A stretch of DNA of 10,177 bases, taken from positions 1 through 10,177 of the forward strand of contig JAGXHD010000024.1 of NCBI GenBank assembly GCA_024636395.1. The letters are read 5' to 3'. The position numbers and the translations under genes are program-made. The notes beneath the pieces were generated by a model. The model made no database searches. It saw only the letters and a program-made list of their open reading frames with translations, and had not been told where the DNA came from. This document shows, piece after piece, positions 1-5,876 of the stretch (positions are counted from its first letter, which is position 1; the number at the start of each line of letters is the position of its first letter). Source of the DNA: Sulfitobacter sp. (GTDB taxonomy: Bacteria > Pseudomonadota > Alphaproteobacteria > Rhodobacterales > Rhodobacteraceae).

Positions 1-486
1 GAGTATAGGTTTGGTTTGTAGATGGCAGTTTTTCGAACTGCGAACCTCAAAGGATCGATAACCCAATGTTATTATTTTCTTTATCAAGAAGATCAGTGCT
101 TCATAAGAGATCCGCTTCAACCCTAAACTGCCATGATTACGCTTCGCAGCGGTTGGTTGGTCCCGCCGCATAGCTGGAAACTTTCAACAACCGGTTTGAG
201 TCTATAAATTAGTGTTGTGGTATTCAATGTCGCGAGGGGCGTATGTTCGGAAGCGTACGTTCGCGGCGCGATCCCAGCCTCGATCTGCGACCAAAAGAAC
301 CATAACGAGGAAGCGGTTGGCTGGTTTCGCTTGGGTTATATCTTAAACAAAATCGGCCAATCTCAACAGACTAAATGGCTTTAGACCTAGCTTCATTCAC
401 TTAACTGCAAAAATTGCAGATGTTTTAGATTGTTGGAGACATAGAGGCAGGAAAGGGCAGGGGCGTCAGTGAATGAGGATGGGACA
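1..486. other. Leading region without a recognisable gene
   Basis: No open frame here resembles a protein I recognise, and base composition is more AT-rich than in the genes that follow. Visible structure is limited to small elements: a 6-bp hairpin (GCAGTT 25-30 with AACTGC 36-41), a 14-nt near-identical repeat (AGCGGTTGGTTGGT at 148-161, again at 312-325 with one change), a 10-nt near-repeat (CGTATGTTCG 240-249, CGTACGTTCG 254-263), and a 6-bp hairpin (CTGCAA 405-410, TTGCAG 414-419) followed by a short T run. It probably contains the promoter of the GFA-family gene, but I could not assign -35/-10 boxes with any confidence. Confidence 0.5.
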
Positions 487-933
487 ATGAACGGTGGCTG
501 CATGTGCGGAGCAGTAAGATATGCAACTGATGGAGCCCCCTTCGTCGTCGGACACTGTCACTGTGAGAGCTGTCGTAGGCACTGTGGTGCCGGGGTTGGG
601 ACACTGGTGGGCTTTAAGGCCGATCAAGTGATCTTCAGCGGAAAGCAGCGGCATATTTATGCGTCTTCCCCAGACGTGAGCAGGGCCTTTTGTAACGAAT
701 GCGGCACACCTTTGACTTGGGAGGGCGACGGCGGCGACATCGGACCTATCATCGAAATTCACATCGGCACTTTTGACAATCCTCATGTGTTGGTGCCAAC
801 CAGCCACGCGTTCTATAATGAACGCTTGCCTTGGGTCGATGTCCCAGAACAGTTGCCGCGTTTCGAAGGTTTTCCTGACGATAGCCCCATCCTGCAGCAC
901 GGGCCAACAGGGACCTCTTCCACCGATGCATGA
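487..933 (+). CDS. GFA / CENP-V family zinc-binding protein
   Basis: This 148-residue protein has the complete cysteine pattern of the GFA family (glutathione-dependent formaldehyde-activating enzyme fold, also called CENP-V/GFA). A first Cys-x-Cys lies at residues 5 and 7 (GGCMCGAVRY). A second zinc site is CHCESC, with Cys 24, 26 and 29, and a CNEC pair follows at 69 and 72. In the family these bind a structural and a catalytic zinc. Most members have no proven substrate, and the formaldehyde-glutathione activity does not hold for all of them, so the function should be read as 'GFA-like'. I chose ATG 487 because GAGGA (475-479) sits 7 nt upstream and the conserved GGCxCG motif follows at once, as usual in the family. 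An in-frame GTG at 469 would add six residues and is also possible. It converges with the MocR-type gene across 163 nt. Family assignment is secure; specific function is not. Confidence 0.88.
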   Translation: MNGGCMCGAVRYATDGAPFVVGHCHCESCRRHCGAGVGTLVGFKADQVIFSGKQRHIYASSPDVSRAFCNECGTPLTWEGDGGDIGPIIEIHIGTFDNPHVLVPTSHAFYNERLPWVDVPEQLPRFEGFPDDSPILQHGPTGTSSTDA

Positions 934-1096
934 TTGCTCAAAAACCTGGTGATTGAGGGAATACGTGAGTTGGATGTCAGGCTGATGCCAGTGTTGCCTA
1001 TTTGACGCTCGAAGCTGGCGTTGGTTAGATAAAGCTTTCAGATGCTGCCCGCGCCGTCCGCCCGTCTTAGATAAAACTAGGGAAAGGTGAGAGCCT

Positions 1097-2458
1097 TCAA
1101 TCCAGACGCGACATGATATAGGCGAGAAGGCCCATCGCATCACGCAACTGGCTGCGTTTAATCTGTCCTCCGAGGCAGACCCGGATCGCTTCGATGGGAG
1201 TGCCAGACACCGTAAAGGCTTCTGACGGCATGATGCCCAATCCCGTGCCTGCCATGCGTCCAATGATTTCGGCCCGCGTGACACCTTCGGGCAGGTGAAG
1301 CCAGACATTGAAGGCGTGAGGGTCGGATTCAAATTGGAAGGCGTTCAATGCCTGTGACGCGATGGCCTGACGTGCCTGGCTTTCGTCGCGGATAAAGCGG
1401 CGGATGCCGTCCGCAGTGCCGTCGATGATCCACCGGGTTGCAAGCGCCATCATCAAGGGCGAGGGCATGACGGAAATGATCTTGATCTGATGTGCCAATT
1501 CTCGGGCCGCGTGGCTGTTGGGGGCAACTGTATAAGCAAGCCGCAATCCTGCACCGATACACTTTGCCAGCCCCCCGATGTGCCAGACCAGATCGGGCGC
1601 GAAGCTCGCCAAAGGTGCCGGTGGGTGGGGCGGAATGAAGCCATACGCGTCATCTTCGATCAGCGGCAACCGGTGTGCAATGATCACGTCTGCAATGGCC
1701 TGTCTGCGCGCAAGAGAGATTGTCCGCGTCGTCGGGTTGTGCAGTGTCGGGTTTAAATACAGCGCCTTTGGCCGATGTTCACGGATCGCTGCGTCAAGTG
1801 CATGAGTATCAATTCCCTCCGCATCGCCCGGCAGCCCGATCAGGCGCAGCCTCAGCCGGGCGCAGATGCTGCGGATCCCGGGATACGTCACGTCCTCGCA
1901 TAAGACAGTGTCCCCGGGCTGTGTCAGGCTCAGCAGGATCGCAAGGATCGTTGGATGTGCGCCCGGGGTCACTGCCACACGGTCAAGGGAGGGGACGAGA
2001 CCGCGCAGCGACAACCAGGTCGATGCCGCCTCCTTGTCGATCTGGCCGCCGGTCGACGATTGGTACCGCAGCAAGTCGATCAGATTGGCCGTGACAGTCT
2101 GCACCCCTGCCTCCATCCGCTCCAACAGAGCTGGCTCGGTTGGTTCCGGCGGCAGGTTCATGGTCAAATCGACATCCGCCTCGCGGCGCTGCTCGCGTTG
2201 GGGGTCCTGGCGTTTGATGCCGATCACGAAGGTGCCGCGACCGACGTGGCTATTGACCAGCCCGCGTTGACGCGCCTCTACGTAGCCCCGTGATACAGTG
2301 GTGAAGTCGATGCCCAGCCTGTCGGCGAGCTTTCGCTGCGGTGGCAGGCGCACGCCGTCTTGAAGGGTGCCATTCGAAATCCCTTCCGCAATCGCGTCCG
2401 CGAGTTGCAAGTAGCGGGCAGCGCCGTCGGAACGCAGAATCGGTGTCCAATCTCTCAT
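1097..2458 (-). CDS. MocR-type GntR regulator with PLP-dependent aminotransferase domain
   Basis: This is a transcription factor of about 453 residues, the normal MocR length. An N-terminal GntR winged helix-turn-helix spans roughly residues 15-80 (LPPQRKLADRLGI, TVSRGYVEAR, GRGTFV). It is fused to a fold-type I aminotransferase domain from about residue 105 to the end. The PLP pocket looks intact: Asn241 in HNPT, Asp270 and Tyr272 in EDDAY, and the Schiff-base Lys299 in GGLAKC before GAGLRLAY. MocR proteins such as GabR and PdxR use PLP plus an amino compound or vitamer as effector and usually control a divergent neighbour. Here the neighbour is the Nit1C operon, so control of that operon plus autoregulation is the natural inference, though the sequence does not prove it. 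ATG 2458 is preferred; an in-frame GTG at 2464 would add two residues, and neither has a strong Shine-Dalgarno. The effector cannot be read from sequence. Confidence 0.9.
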   Translation of the reverse strand: MRDWTPILRSDGAARYLQLADAIAEGISNGTLQDGVRLPPQRKLADRLGIDFTTVSRGYVEARQRGLVNSHVGRGTFVIGIKRQDPQREQRREADVDLTMNLPPEPTEPALLERMEAGVQTVTANLIDLLRYQSSTGGQIDKEAASTWLSLRGLVPSLDRVAVTPGAHPTILAILLSLTQPGDTVLCEDVTYPGIRSICARLRLRLIGLPGDAEGIDTHALDAAIREHRPKALYLNPTLHNPTTRTISLARRQAIADVIIAHRLPLIEDDAYGFIPPHPPAPLASFAPDLVWHIGGLAKCIGAGLRLAYTVAPNSHAARELAHQIKIISVMPSPLMMALATRWIIDGTADGIRRFIRDESQARQAIASQALNAFQFESDPHAFNVWLHLPEGVTRAEIIGRMAGTGLGIMPSEAFTVSGTPIEAIRVCLGGQIKRSQLRDAMGLLAYIMSRLD

Positions 2459-2708
2459 GAGCACACATTAGCGATAGGTCTGGTGATATTGAAGCGCTTT
2501 GTATGGATGTATTTCGGGAAACTGGGCTGAAGTATTCCCAGATAGCGCAGAAAATGGTCTCTCAATGCAAATAACTTGCAGCGTCTGGTGTAATTCAATC
2601 TAAATTGTATGTATTATTGATTGATTTATTGATTGGATTTTTGCCTCTGTGGCAGTGTTGTGGAGTACGAAACGGCCAGCATCGGCCGACAACCAAGGGG
2701 ATTGATAC
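2459..2708. promoter_or_regulatory. Divergent control region between the MocR-type gene and the Nit1C operon
   Basis: This 250-bp spacer separates two divergent start codons, so it must hold both promoters. It is notably AT-rich in its middle. Visible elements from left to right are: a dyad CTGGG (2522-2526) / CCCAG (2537-2541); a dyad TGCAA-N5-TTGCA (2566-2580); CAAT-N4-ATTG (2596-2607); the 12-bp repeat array listed separately (2604-2639); and a 5-bp hairpin CGGCC/GGCCG (2673-2688) just before the ribosome site AAGGGG (2695-2700) of nitB. One poor sigma-70 candidate for the operon is TTGCAG (2576-2581) with TAAATT (2601-2606), but its 19-bp spacing is long. I looked for a sigma-54 -24/-12 element, because other Nit1C clusters use such activators. 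The only TGGCA, at 2650, lacks the TTGC half at the right distance. Confidence 0.7.
2604..2639 (+). repeat. Three head-to-tail 12-bp ATTG repeats, candidate operator
   Basis: Three units follow each other with an exact 12-bp period: ATTGTATGTATT (2604-2615), ATTGATTGATTT (2616-2627) and ATTGATTGGATT (2628-2639). Units 2 and 3 share 10 of 12 bases; units 1 and 2 share 8 of 12. A reversed half-site CAAT (2596-2599) lies just upstream. The array ends 69 bp before the nitB start codon, near where a promoter would be expected. Characterised MocR regulators often bind direct repeats, so this is a plausible site for the divergent regulator. The AT-rich, simple make-up means chance or slippage could also explain it. 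Confidence 0.55.
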
Positions 2709-3191
2709 ATGCCGGCAGTCACGCAAGAGAAGCATAAGGACGGCGATTTTTTCGTCGATTACGAAGACAAGGTTTTCGAAGATGTGAAGGCGGAACCGGG
2801 CCAGAAGGCGCTGGTCACCTTCCACACGGTAGCATTCGAGGGGTCCATCGGTCTCGTTAACATGCTCAACGCTATACGTCTGGCCCGCAAGGGGTATGAA
2901 ACATCGATCTTGCTGTACGGACCCGGTGTGACCCTTGGCATCCAGCGCGGGTTTCCAACACTGGGCGACGCTGCTTTCCCGGGTCATCAGAACTTTGCCG
3001 ATAACCTCAAGAAGTTTATGGCCGAGGGCAGCAAGATCTATGCCTGCCGCTTTGCTCTGCAGGCGCTTTATGGCCATGGCGAGGCGTCCTTGCTTCCGGG
3101 CATCATCCCGATCGCGCCACAGGATGTGTTGGACCTAAAGCTCCTGCACGTTCGCGATAACGCAGTGATCGTCGACACCTGGACATTGTAA
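2709..3191 (+). CDS. nitB: NitB: MSMEG_0572/Sll0783 family protein of the Nit1C cluster (DsrE-like)
   Basis: This 160-residue soluble protein opens the Nit1C operon. It matches the family typified by Synechocystis Sll0783 and M. smegmatis MSMEG_0572, usually annotated as a nitrogen-starvation response protein. It has no signal peptide or membrane segment. From about residue 34 the order (strand ALVTFHTVAF, helix VNMLNAIRLARKG, strand ETSILLYGPGV, then IYACRFA with the only cysteine, Cys113) resembles DsrE/YchN-like sulfur-relay proteins, where a cysteine in this region is catalytic. This fold assignment is my inference. The biochemical role of the family is not established to my knowledge. 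ATG 2709 has AAGGGG 8 nt upstream. The gene is followed by a 54-nt spacer with a strong hairpin, the only gap of that size in the operon, so it may be expressed at a different level from the genes downstream. The letter nitB follows the Pseudomonas naming from memory. Confidence 0.9.
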   Translation: MPAVTQEKHKDGDFFVDYEDKVFEDVKAEPGQKALVTFHTVAFEGSIGLVNMLNAIRLARKGYETSILLYGPGVTLGIQRGFPTLGDAAFPGHQNFADNLKKFMAEGSKIYACRFALQALYGHGEASLLPGIIPIAPQDVLDLKLLHVRDNAVIVDTWTL

Positions 3192-3202
3192 TGACGTCCA
3201 CA

Positions 3203-3223
3203 CCGGGGCGCAGGTCGCCCCGG
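3203..3223 (+). other. Perfect 8-bp GC hairpin between nitB and nitC
   Basis: CCGGGGCG (3203-3210) pairs perfectly with CGCCCCGG (3216-3223) around the 5-nt loop CAGGT. No T tract follows (the next bases are ATACTTC), so it is not a canonical intrinsic terminator. It lies between the nitB stop codon and the nitC ribosome site GGAGAG (3235-3240). A stable intercistronic stem could protect the 3' end of a processed nitB message or dampen transcription into nitC. Either role is inference. Confidence 0.65.
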
Positions 3224-3245
3224 ATACTTCATTTGGAGAGACACC

Positions 3246-4211
3246 ATGTCCCGCAGCGTCAAGGCAGCAGCAGTCCAGATCGCACCGGATCTTACAAGCC
3301 GCGACAAGACGCTCGCCCGCGTCCTTGACGCCATAGACGAGGCGGCCGGAAACGGTGCGGAACTGATCGTCTTCCCTGAGACTTTTGTACCGTTCTATCC
3401 TTATTTTTCATTCGTGCTGCCGCCGTGCCAGCAGGGCAAGGCGCATCTCCACCTGTATGAGCAGGCCGTAACGGTCCCGTCACAGGACACGCGCCTTGTG
3501 GCCCAACGCTGCGCCCATCACGGGGTGGTCGTGGTGCTTGGGGTGAATGAGCGCGACCATGGCTCGTTGTATAATGCGCAATTGATTTTCGACAGCGATG
3601 GAACCCTTCGGCTGAAGCGGCGCAAGATTACTCCAACATACCACGAAAGGATGATCTGGGGCCAAGGTGACGGCGCGGGCCTTCAGGTCGTCGAGACCAG
3701 TGTGGGCCGCATCGGTGCACTGGCCTGCTGGGAGCATTATAATCCGCTCGCCCGCTATGCCCTGATGACGCAGCACGAAGAAATTCATGTTGCGCAATTC
3801 CCGGGATCGCTCGTCGGGCCGATCTTTGCGGAGCAGATCGAGGTGTCAATGCGCCACCACGCACTGGAATCCGGATGTTTTGTCGTGAATGCAACGGGCT
3901 GGCTGACCGACGAGCAAATTGAAAGTATTACGCCCGACACCGCGCTGCAAAAGGCCCTTCGCGACGGCTGTATGACATGCATCGTGACGCCTGAGGGTCG
4001 TCATGTCGTGCCACCGCTGACAAGCGGCGAAGGGATCCTCTACGGCGATCTCGACATGGCACTTGTGACCAAGCGCAAGCGGATGATGGATTCGGTTGGT
4101 CATTACGCCCGCCCTGAACTGCTCTCGCTGCACCACAACACCGATTTGACGCCCACACGGCACGTGACCGCACCCGGCCCCCAATTCCAGCCGATCCCAT
4201 TGGAGGATTGA
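3246..4211 (+). CDS. nitC: NitC: Nit1-type nitrilase
   Basis: This 321-residue cytoplasmic enzyme belongs to the carbon-nitrogen hydrolase (nitrilase) superfamily, branch 1, which converts a nitrile to a carboxylic acid and ammonia. All catalytic residues are present: Glu45 (FPETFVPFYP), Lys127 (RRKITPTYHE), Cys161 (ALACWEHYNP), and the auxiliary Glu134. The CWEHYNP context is typical of true nitrilases rather than amidases. Close relatives are the Nit1C nitrilases such as Synechocystis Sll0784 (Nit6803). The Pseudomonas counterpart has been linked to cyanide assimilation through hydroxynitriles or 3-cyanoalanine; the substrate in this organism cannot be read from the sequence. The length is slightly under the usual 330-350, with a short C-terminal tail. 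Start ATG 3246 has GGAGAG upstream. nitD begins one base after the stop codon. Confidence 0.95.
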   Translation: MSRSVKAAAVQIAPDLTSRDKTLARVLDAIDEAAGNGAELIVFPETFVPFYPYFSFVLPPCQQGKAHLHLYEQAVTVPSQDTRLVAQRCAHHGVVVVLGVNERDHGSLYNAQLIFDSDGTLRLKRRKITPTYHERMIWGQGDGAGLQVVETSVGRIGALACWEHYNPLARYALMTQHEEIHVAQFPGSLVGPIFAEQIEVSMRHHALESGCFVVNATGWLTDEQIESITPDTALQKALRDGCMTCIVTPEGRHVVPPLTSGEGILYGDLDMALVTKRKRMMDSVGHYARPELLSLHHNTDLTPTRHVTAPGPQFQPIPLED

Positions 4212-4212
4212 T

Positions 4213-5337
4213 ATGCAAGCGACAACCGGCGACCTTATCAACGATCTGCAGACCCGCGGCATGCGCCTTGTCGATCCCCGCGCCGGGGCCGACAGTCGCC
4301 GTGGCGGTGCGGGACCGACGGACCATAAGGCCGTCACCATCGGCGGTATGACTGTGATGATACCGGTGCACACAGCGACAGCCTTCGAGTCTCCCTATCT
4401 GGTCGAAGCCCCCGATGCGGCGGGCAACGCGCGGGTGATGAAGGACGGAGCGTTCTTTGCGGACGTGCAATTTCCGCAGCGCGCGAAGTTCCTTGATCTT
4501 TCGACAGCCGACGGTGTCCCCTACGGTCACATTGCACAACTGCACGCCAAGGACGTTCTGGCGACGACCGTATTGCAGACATGCATCCGGTATGAGAGCC
4601 GCAAGAAGACCTGCAAATTCTGCGCCATAGGCCAAAGCCTTGCCGCTGGTCGCACCATTGCCCATAAGACGCCGGCGCAACTCGCCGAAGTGGCGCGTGC
4701 CGCCGTGCTTTTGGACGGTGTGAAACATATGGTCATGACCACCGGCACACCTGCGGGCAAGGATCGTGGCGCCAAGGTGCTGGCCGAAAGCGCCCAAGCC
4801 ATCCGCGCAGCGGTCGATCTGCCGCTGCAGGCGCAATGCGAGCCGCCGGAGGATGACGCGTGGCACCGCAGGATGAAGGACGCAGGCATCGACAGCCTTG
4901 GCATGCACCTGGAAGTCGTCACGCCCGCGCTGCGCGACCAGATCATGCCCGGCAAGGCGCAGGTTTCGCTCGAGAAATACTTCGACAGCTTCGCGGCTGC
5001 GGTTGATGTTTTCGGCTGGGGCCAAGTTTCGACTTATATCCTGGCCGGGCTTGGCGACACGCAGGAGGCGATCCTGTCGATCTGCGAACGGCTGACCGCG
5101 ATCGGCGTCTATCCTTTTGTCGTGCCATTTGTTCCCGTCACTGGCACCCCACTTGAAAGCCATCCCGCGCCAACCTCCGCCTTCATGCACAATGTGCTGG
5201 GGCCGTTGTCGCAGATGATCGTGGATCAGGGGATGCGGGCTGAGGATATAAAGGCAGGATGTGGCCGCTGCGGAGCCTGCTCAGCCCTGTCGGCTTTTGA
5301 GAAGTTCAAGCGTCCAGCGCGCGAGGCCGCGTCATGA
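4213..5337 (+). CDS. nitD: NitD: MSMEG_0568 family radical SAM protein
   Basis: This is a 374-residue protein of the Nit1C radical SAM family (MSMEG_0568/Sll0785 type). The segment with Cys124, Cys134 and Cys137 (TCIRYESRKKTCKFCAIG) carries the presumed cluster-binding cysteines. They are spaced CX9CX2C rather than the canonical CX3CX2C; the CKFC half and the following barrel are otherwise typical. Barrel landmarks include MVMTTGTP (173-180, SAM-binding region) and LGMHLEVV (229-236). Three more cysteines near the C-terminus (Cys350, 353, 356 in GCGRCGAC) look able to hold an auxiliary iron-sulfur cluster. The reaction is unknown to me. Membership beside a nitrilase, an acetyltransferase and a flavoenzyme suggests a step in making or converting a small nitrogenous metabolite. 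GGAGG (4202-4206), inside the end of nitC, serves ATG 4213. The stop codon overlaps the nitE start (ATGA), pointing to translational coupling. Confidence 0.93.
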   Translation: MQATTGDLINDLQTRGMRLVDPRAGADSRRGGAGPTDHKAVTIGGMTVMIPVHTATAFESPYLVEAPDAAGNARVMKDGAFFADVQFPQRAKFLDLSTADGVPYGHIAQLHAKDVLATTVLQTCIRYESRKKTCKFCAIGQSLAAGRTIAHKTPAQLAEVARAAVLLDGVKHMVMTTGTPAGKDRGAKVLAESAQAIRAAVDLPLQAQCEPPEDDAWHRRMKDAGIDSLGMHLEVVTPALRDQIMPGKAQVSLEKYFDSFAAAVDVFGWGQVSTYILAGLGDTQEAILSICERLTAIGVYPFVVPFVPVTGTPLESHPAPTSAFMHNVLGPLSQMIVDQGMRAEDIKAGCGRCGACSALSAFEKFKRPAREAAS

Positions 5338-5876
5338 TCATCGAGGGCCCCGCTGCCTTCGTCACACCCGAATTTCTGATCCGCCTCGCGACGCAAAGCT
5401 GGGAGATCGGAGGCGCGGCCTCTTTGCGGCACCGCACCTTTGTGACCGAACAGAAACTCTTTGCGGATCATGACCGCGATGCCATCGACCGCACGGCCCT
5501 GCCGCTCGTGGCCGTCTCGACGATGGCATCGGAAGCGGACGAGGTCGTGGGCACCGTCCGCATCCATGAGGAGTGCCCCGGCATCTGGTGGGGCGGTCGG
5601 TTGGCTGTCGCACCCGATTATCGCCGCGTCGGACGCTTGGGTGCGGAATTGATCCGCCTCGCGGTGGGTACGGCGCACGCGCGTGGGTGCAAGGCATTCT
5701 TCGCCCACGTTCAAATGCAGAACGTCGCCCTGTTTGAAAATCTGAAATGGCAGTCGATAGGTCAACAATATCTGCACGGTCATCCACACATGAAGATGCA
5801 GGCTGATCTGGCCGCCTATCCCGCTGTGACTGATCCGGCGCGCGGTTGGATGGCGCTGACGCGGCGCGCTGCATGA
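5334..5876 (+). CDS. nitE: NitE: MSMEG_0567/Sll0786 family GNAT N-acetyltransferase
   Basis: This 180-residue GNAT-fold protein corresponds to the acetyltransferase of the Nit1C cluster. The central region shows the acyl-CoA-binding arrangement: strand GGRLAVAPDYRR (87-98), then a phosphate-binding turn RRVGRLG (97-103) and the helix ELIRLAV. The usual R/QxxGxG/A signature is relaxed to RxxGxxG here. A later FFAHVQMQNVALFENLKW (122-139) matches the GNAT motif B region with its AxxxYExxGF-like end. The acceptor is unknown; family membership predicts transfer of an acetyl or other acyl group to an amine. In some bacteria the next gene product (AIR-synthase-like) is fused to this one, which argues for sequential or physical cooperation. 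ATG 5334 overlaps the nitD stop by 4 nt and has no independent strong ribosome site, so it likely relies on re-initiation. Confidence 0.92.
   Translation: MIIEGPAAFVTPEFLIRLATQSWEIGGAASLRHRTFVTEQKLFADHDRDAIDRTALPLVAVSTMASEADEVVGTVRIHEECPGIWWGGRLAVAPDYRRVGRLGAELIRLAVGTAHARGCKAFFAHVQMQNVALFENLKWQSIGQQYLHGHPHMKMQADLAAYPAVTDPARGWMALTRRAA

Noticed and set aside
8..46. T-arm-like TTCGAACTGC suggesting a tRNA remnant at the left edge
   Set aside because: No acceptor stem, anticodon arm or D arm could be aligned around it; it is explained by a simple 6-bp hairpin.
1025..1075. Direct repeat TTAGATAAA at 1025-1033 and 1067-1075 between the convergent GFA and MocR genes
   Set aside because: Nine bases, AT-rich, in a 3'-3' spacer with no other structure; likely chance.
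466..1332. 288-codon open frame on the - strand across the GFA gene and the end of the MocR gene
   Set aside because: It is antisense to a gene with a full zinc-cysteine pattern and overlaps the MocR C-terminus in another frame; the product resembles nothing.
2650..2665. Possible sigma-54 promoter (TGGCA...) upstream of nitB
   Set aside because: The -12 half (TTGC/TTGCA) is missing at the required spacing, so this is not a credible -24/-12 element.
3928..5190. 420-codon open frame on the - strand opposite nitC/nitD
   Set aside because: It is a long antisense shadow of nitC and nitD, both of which have clear catalytic motifs; the antisense product is arginine/histidine-rich with no domain.
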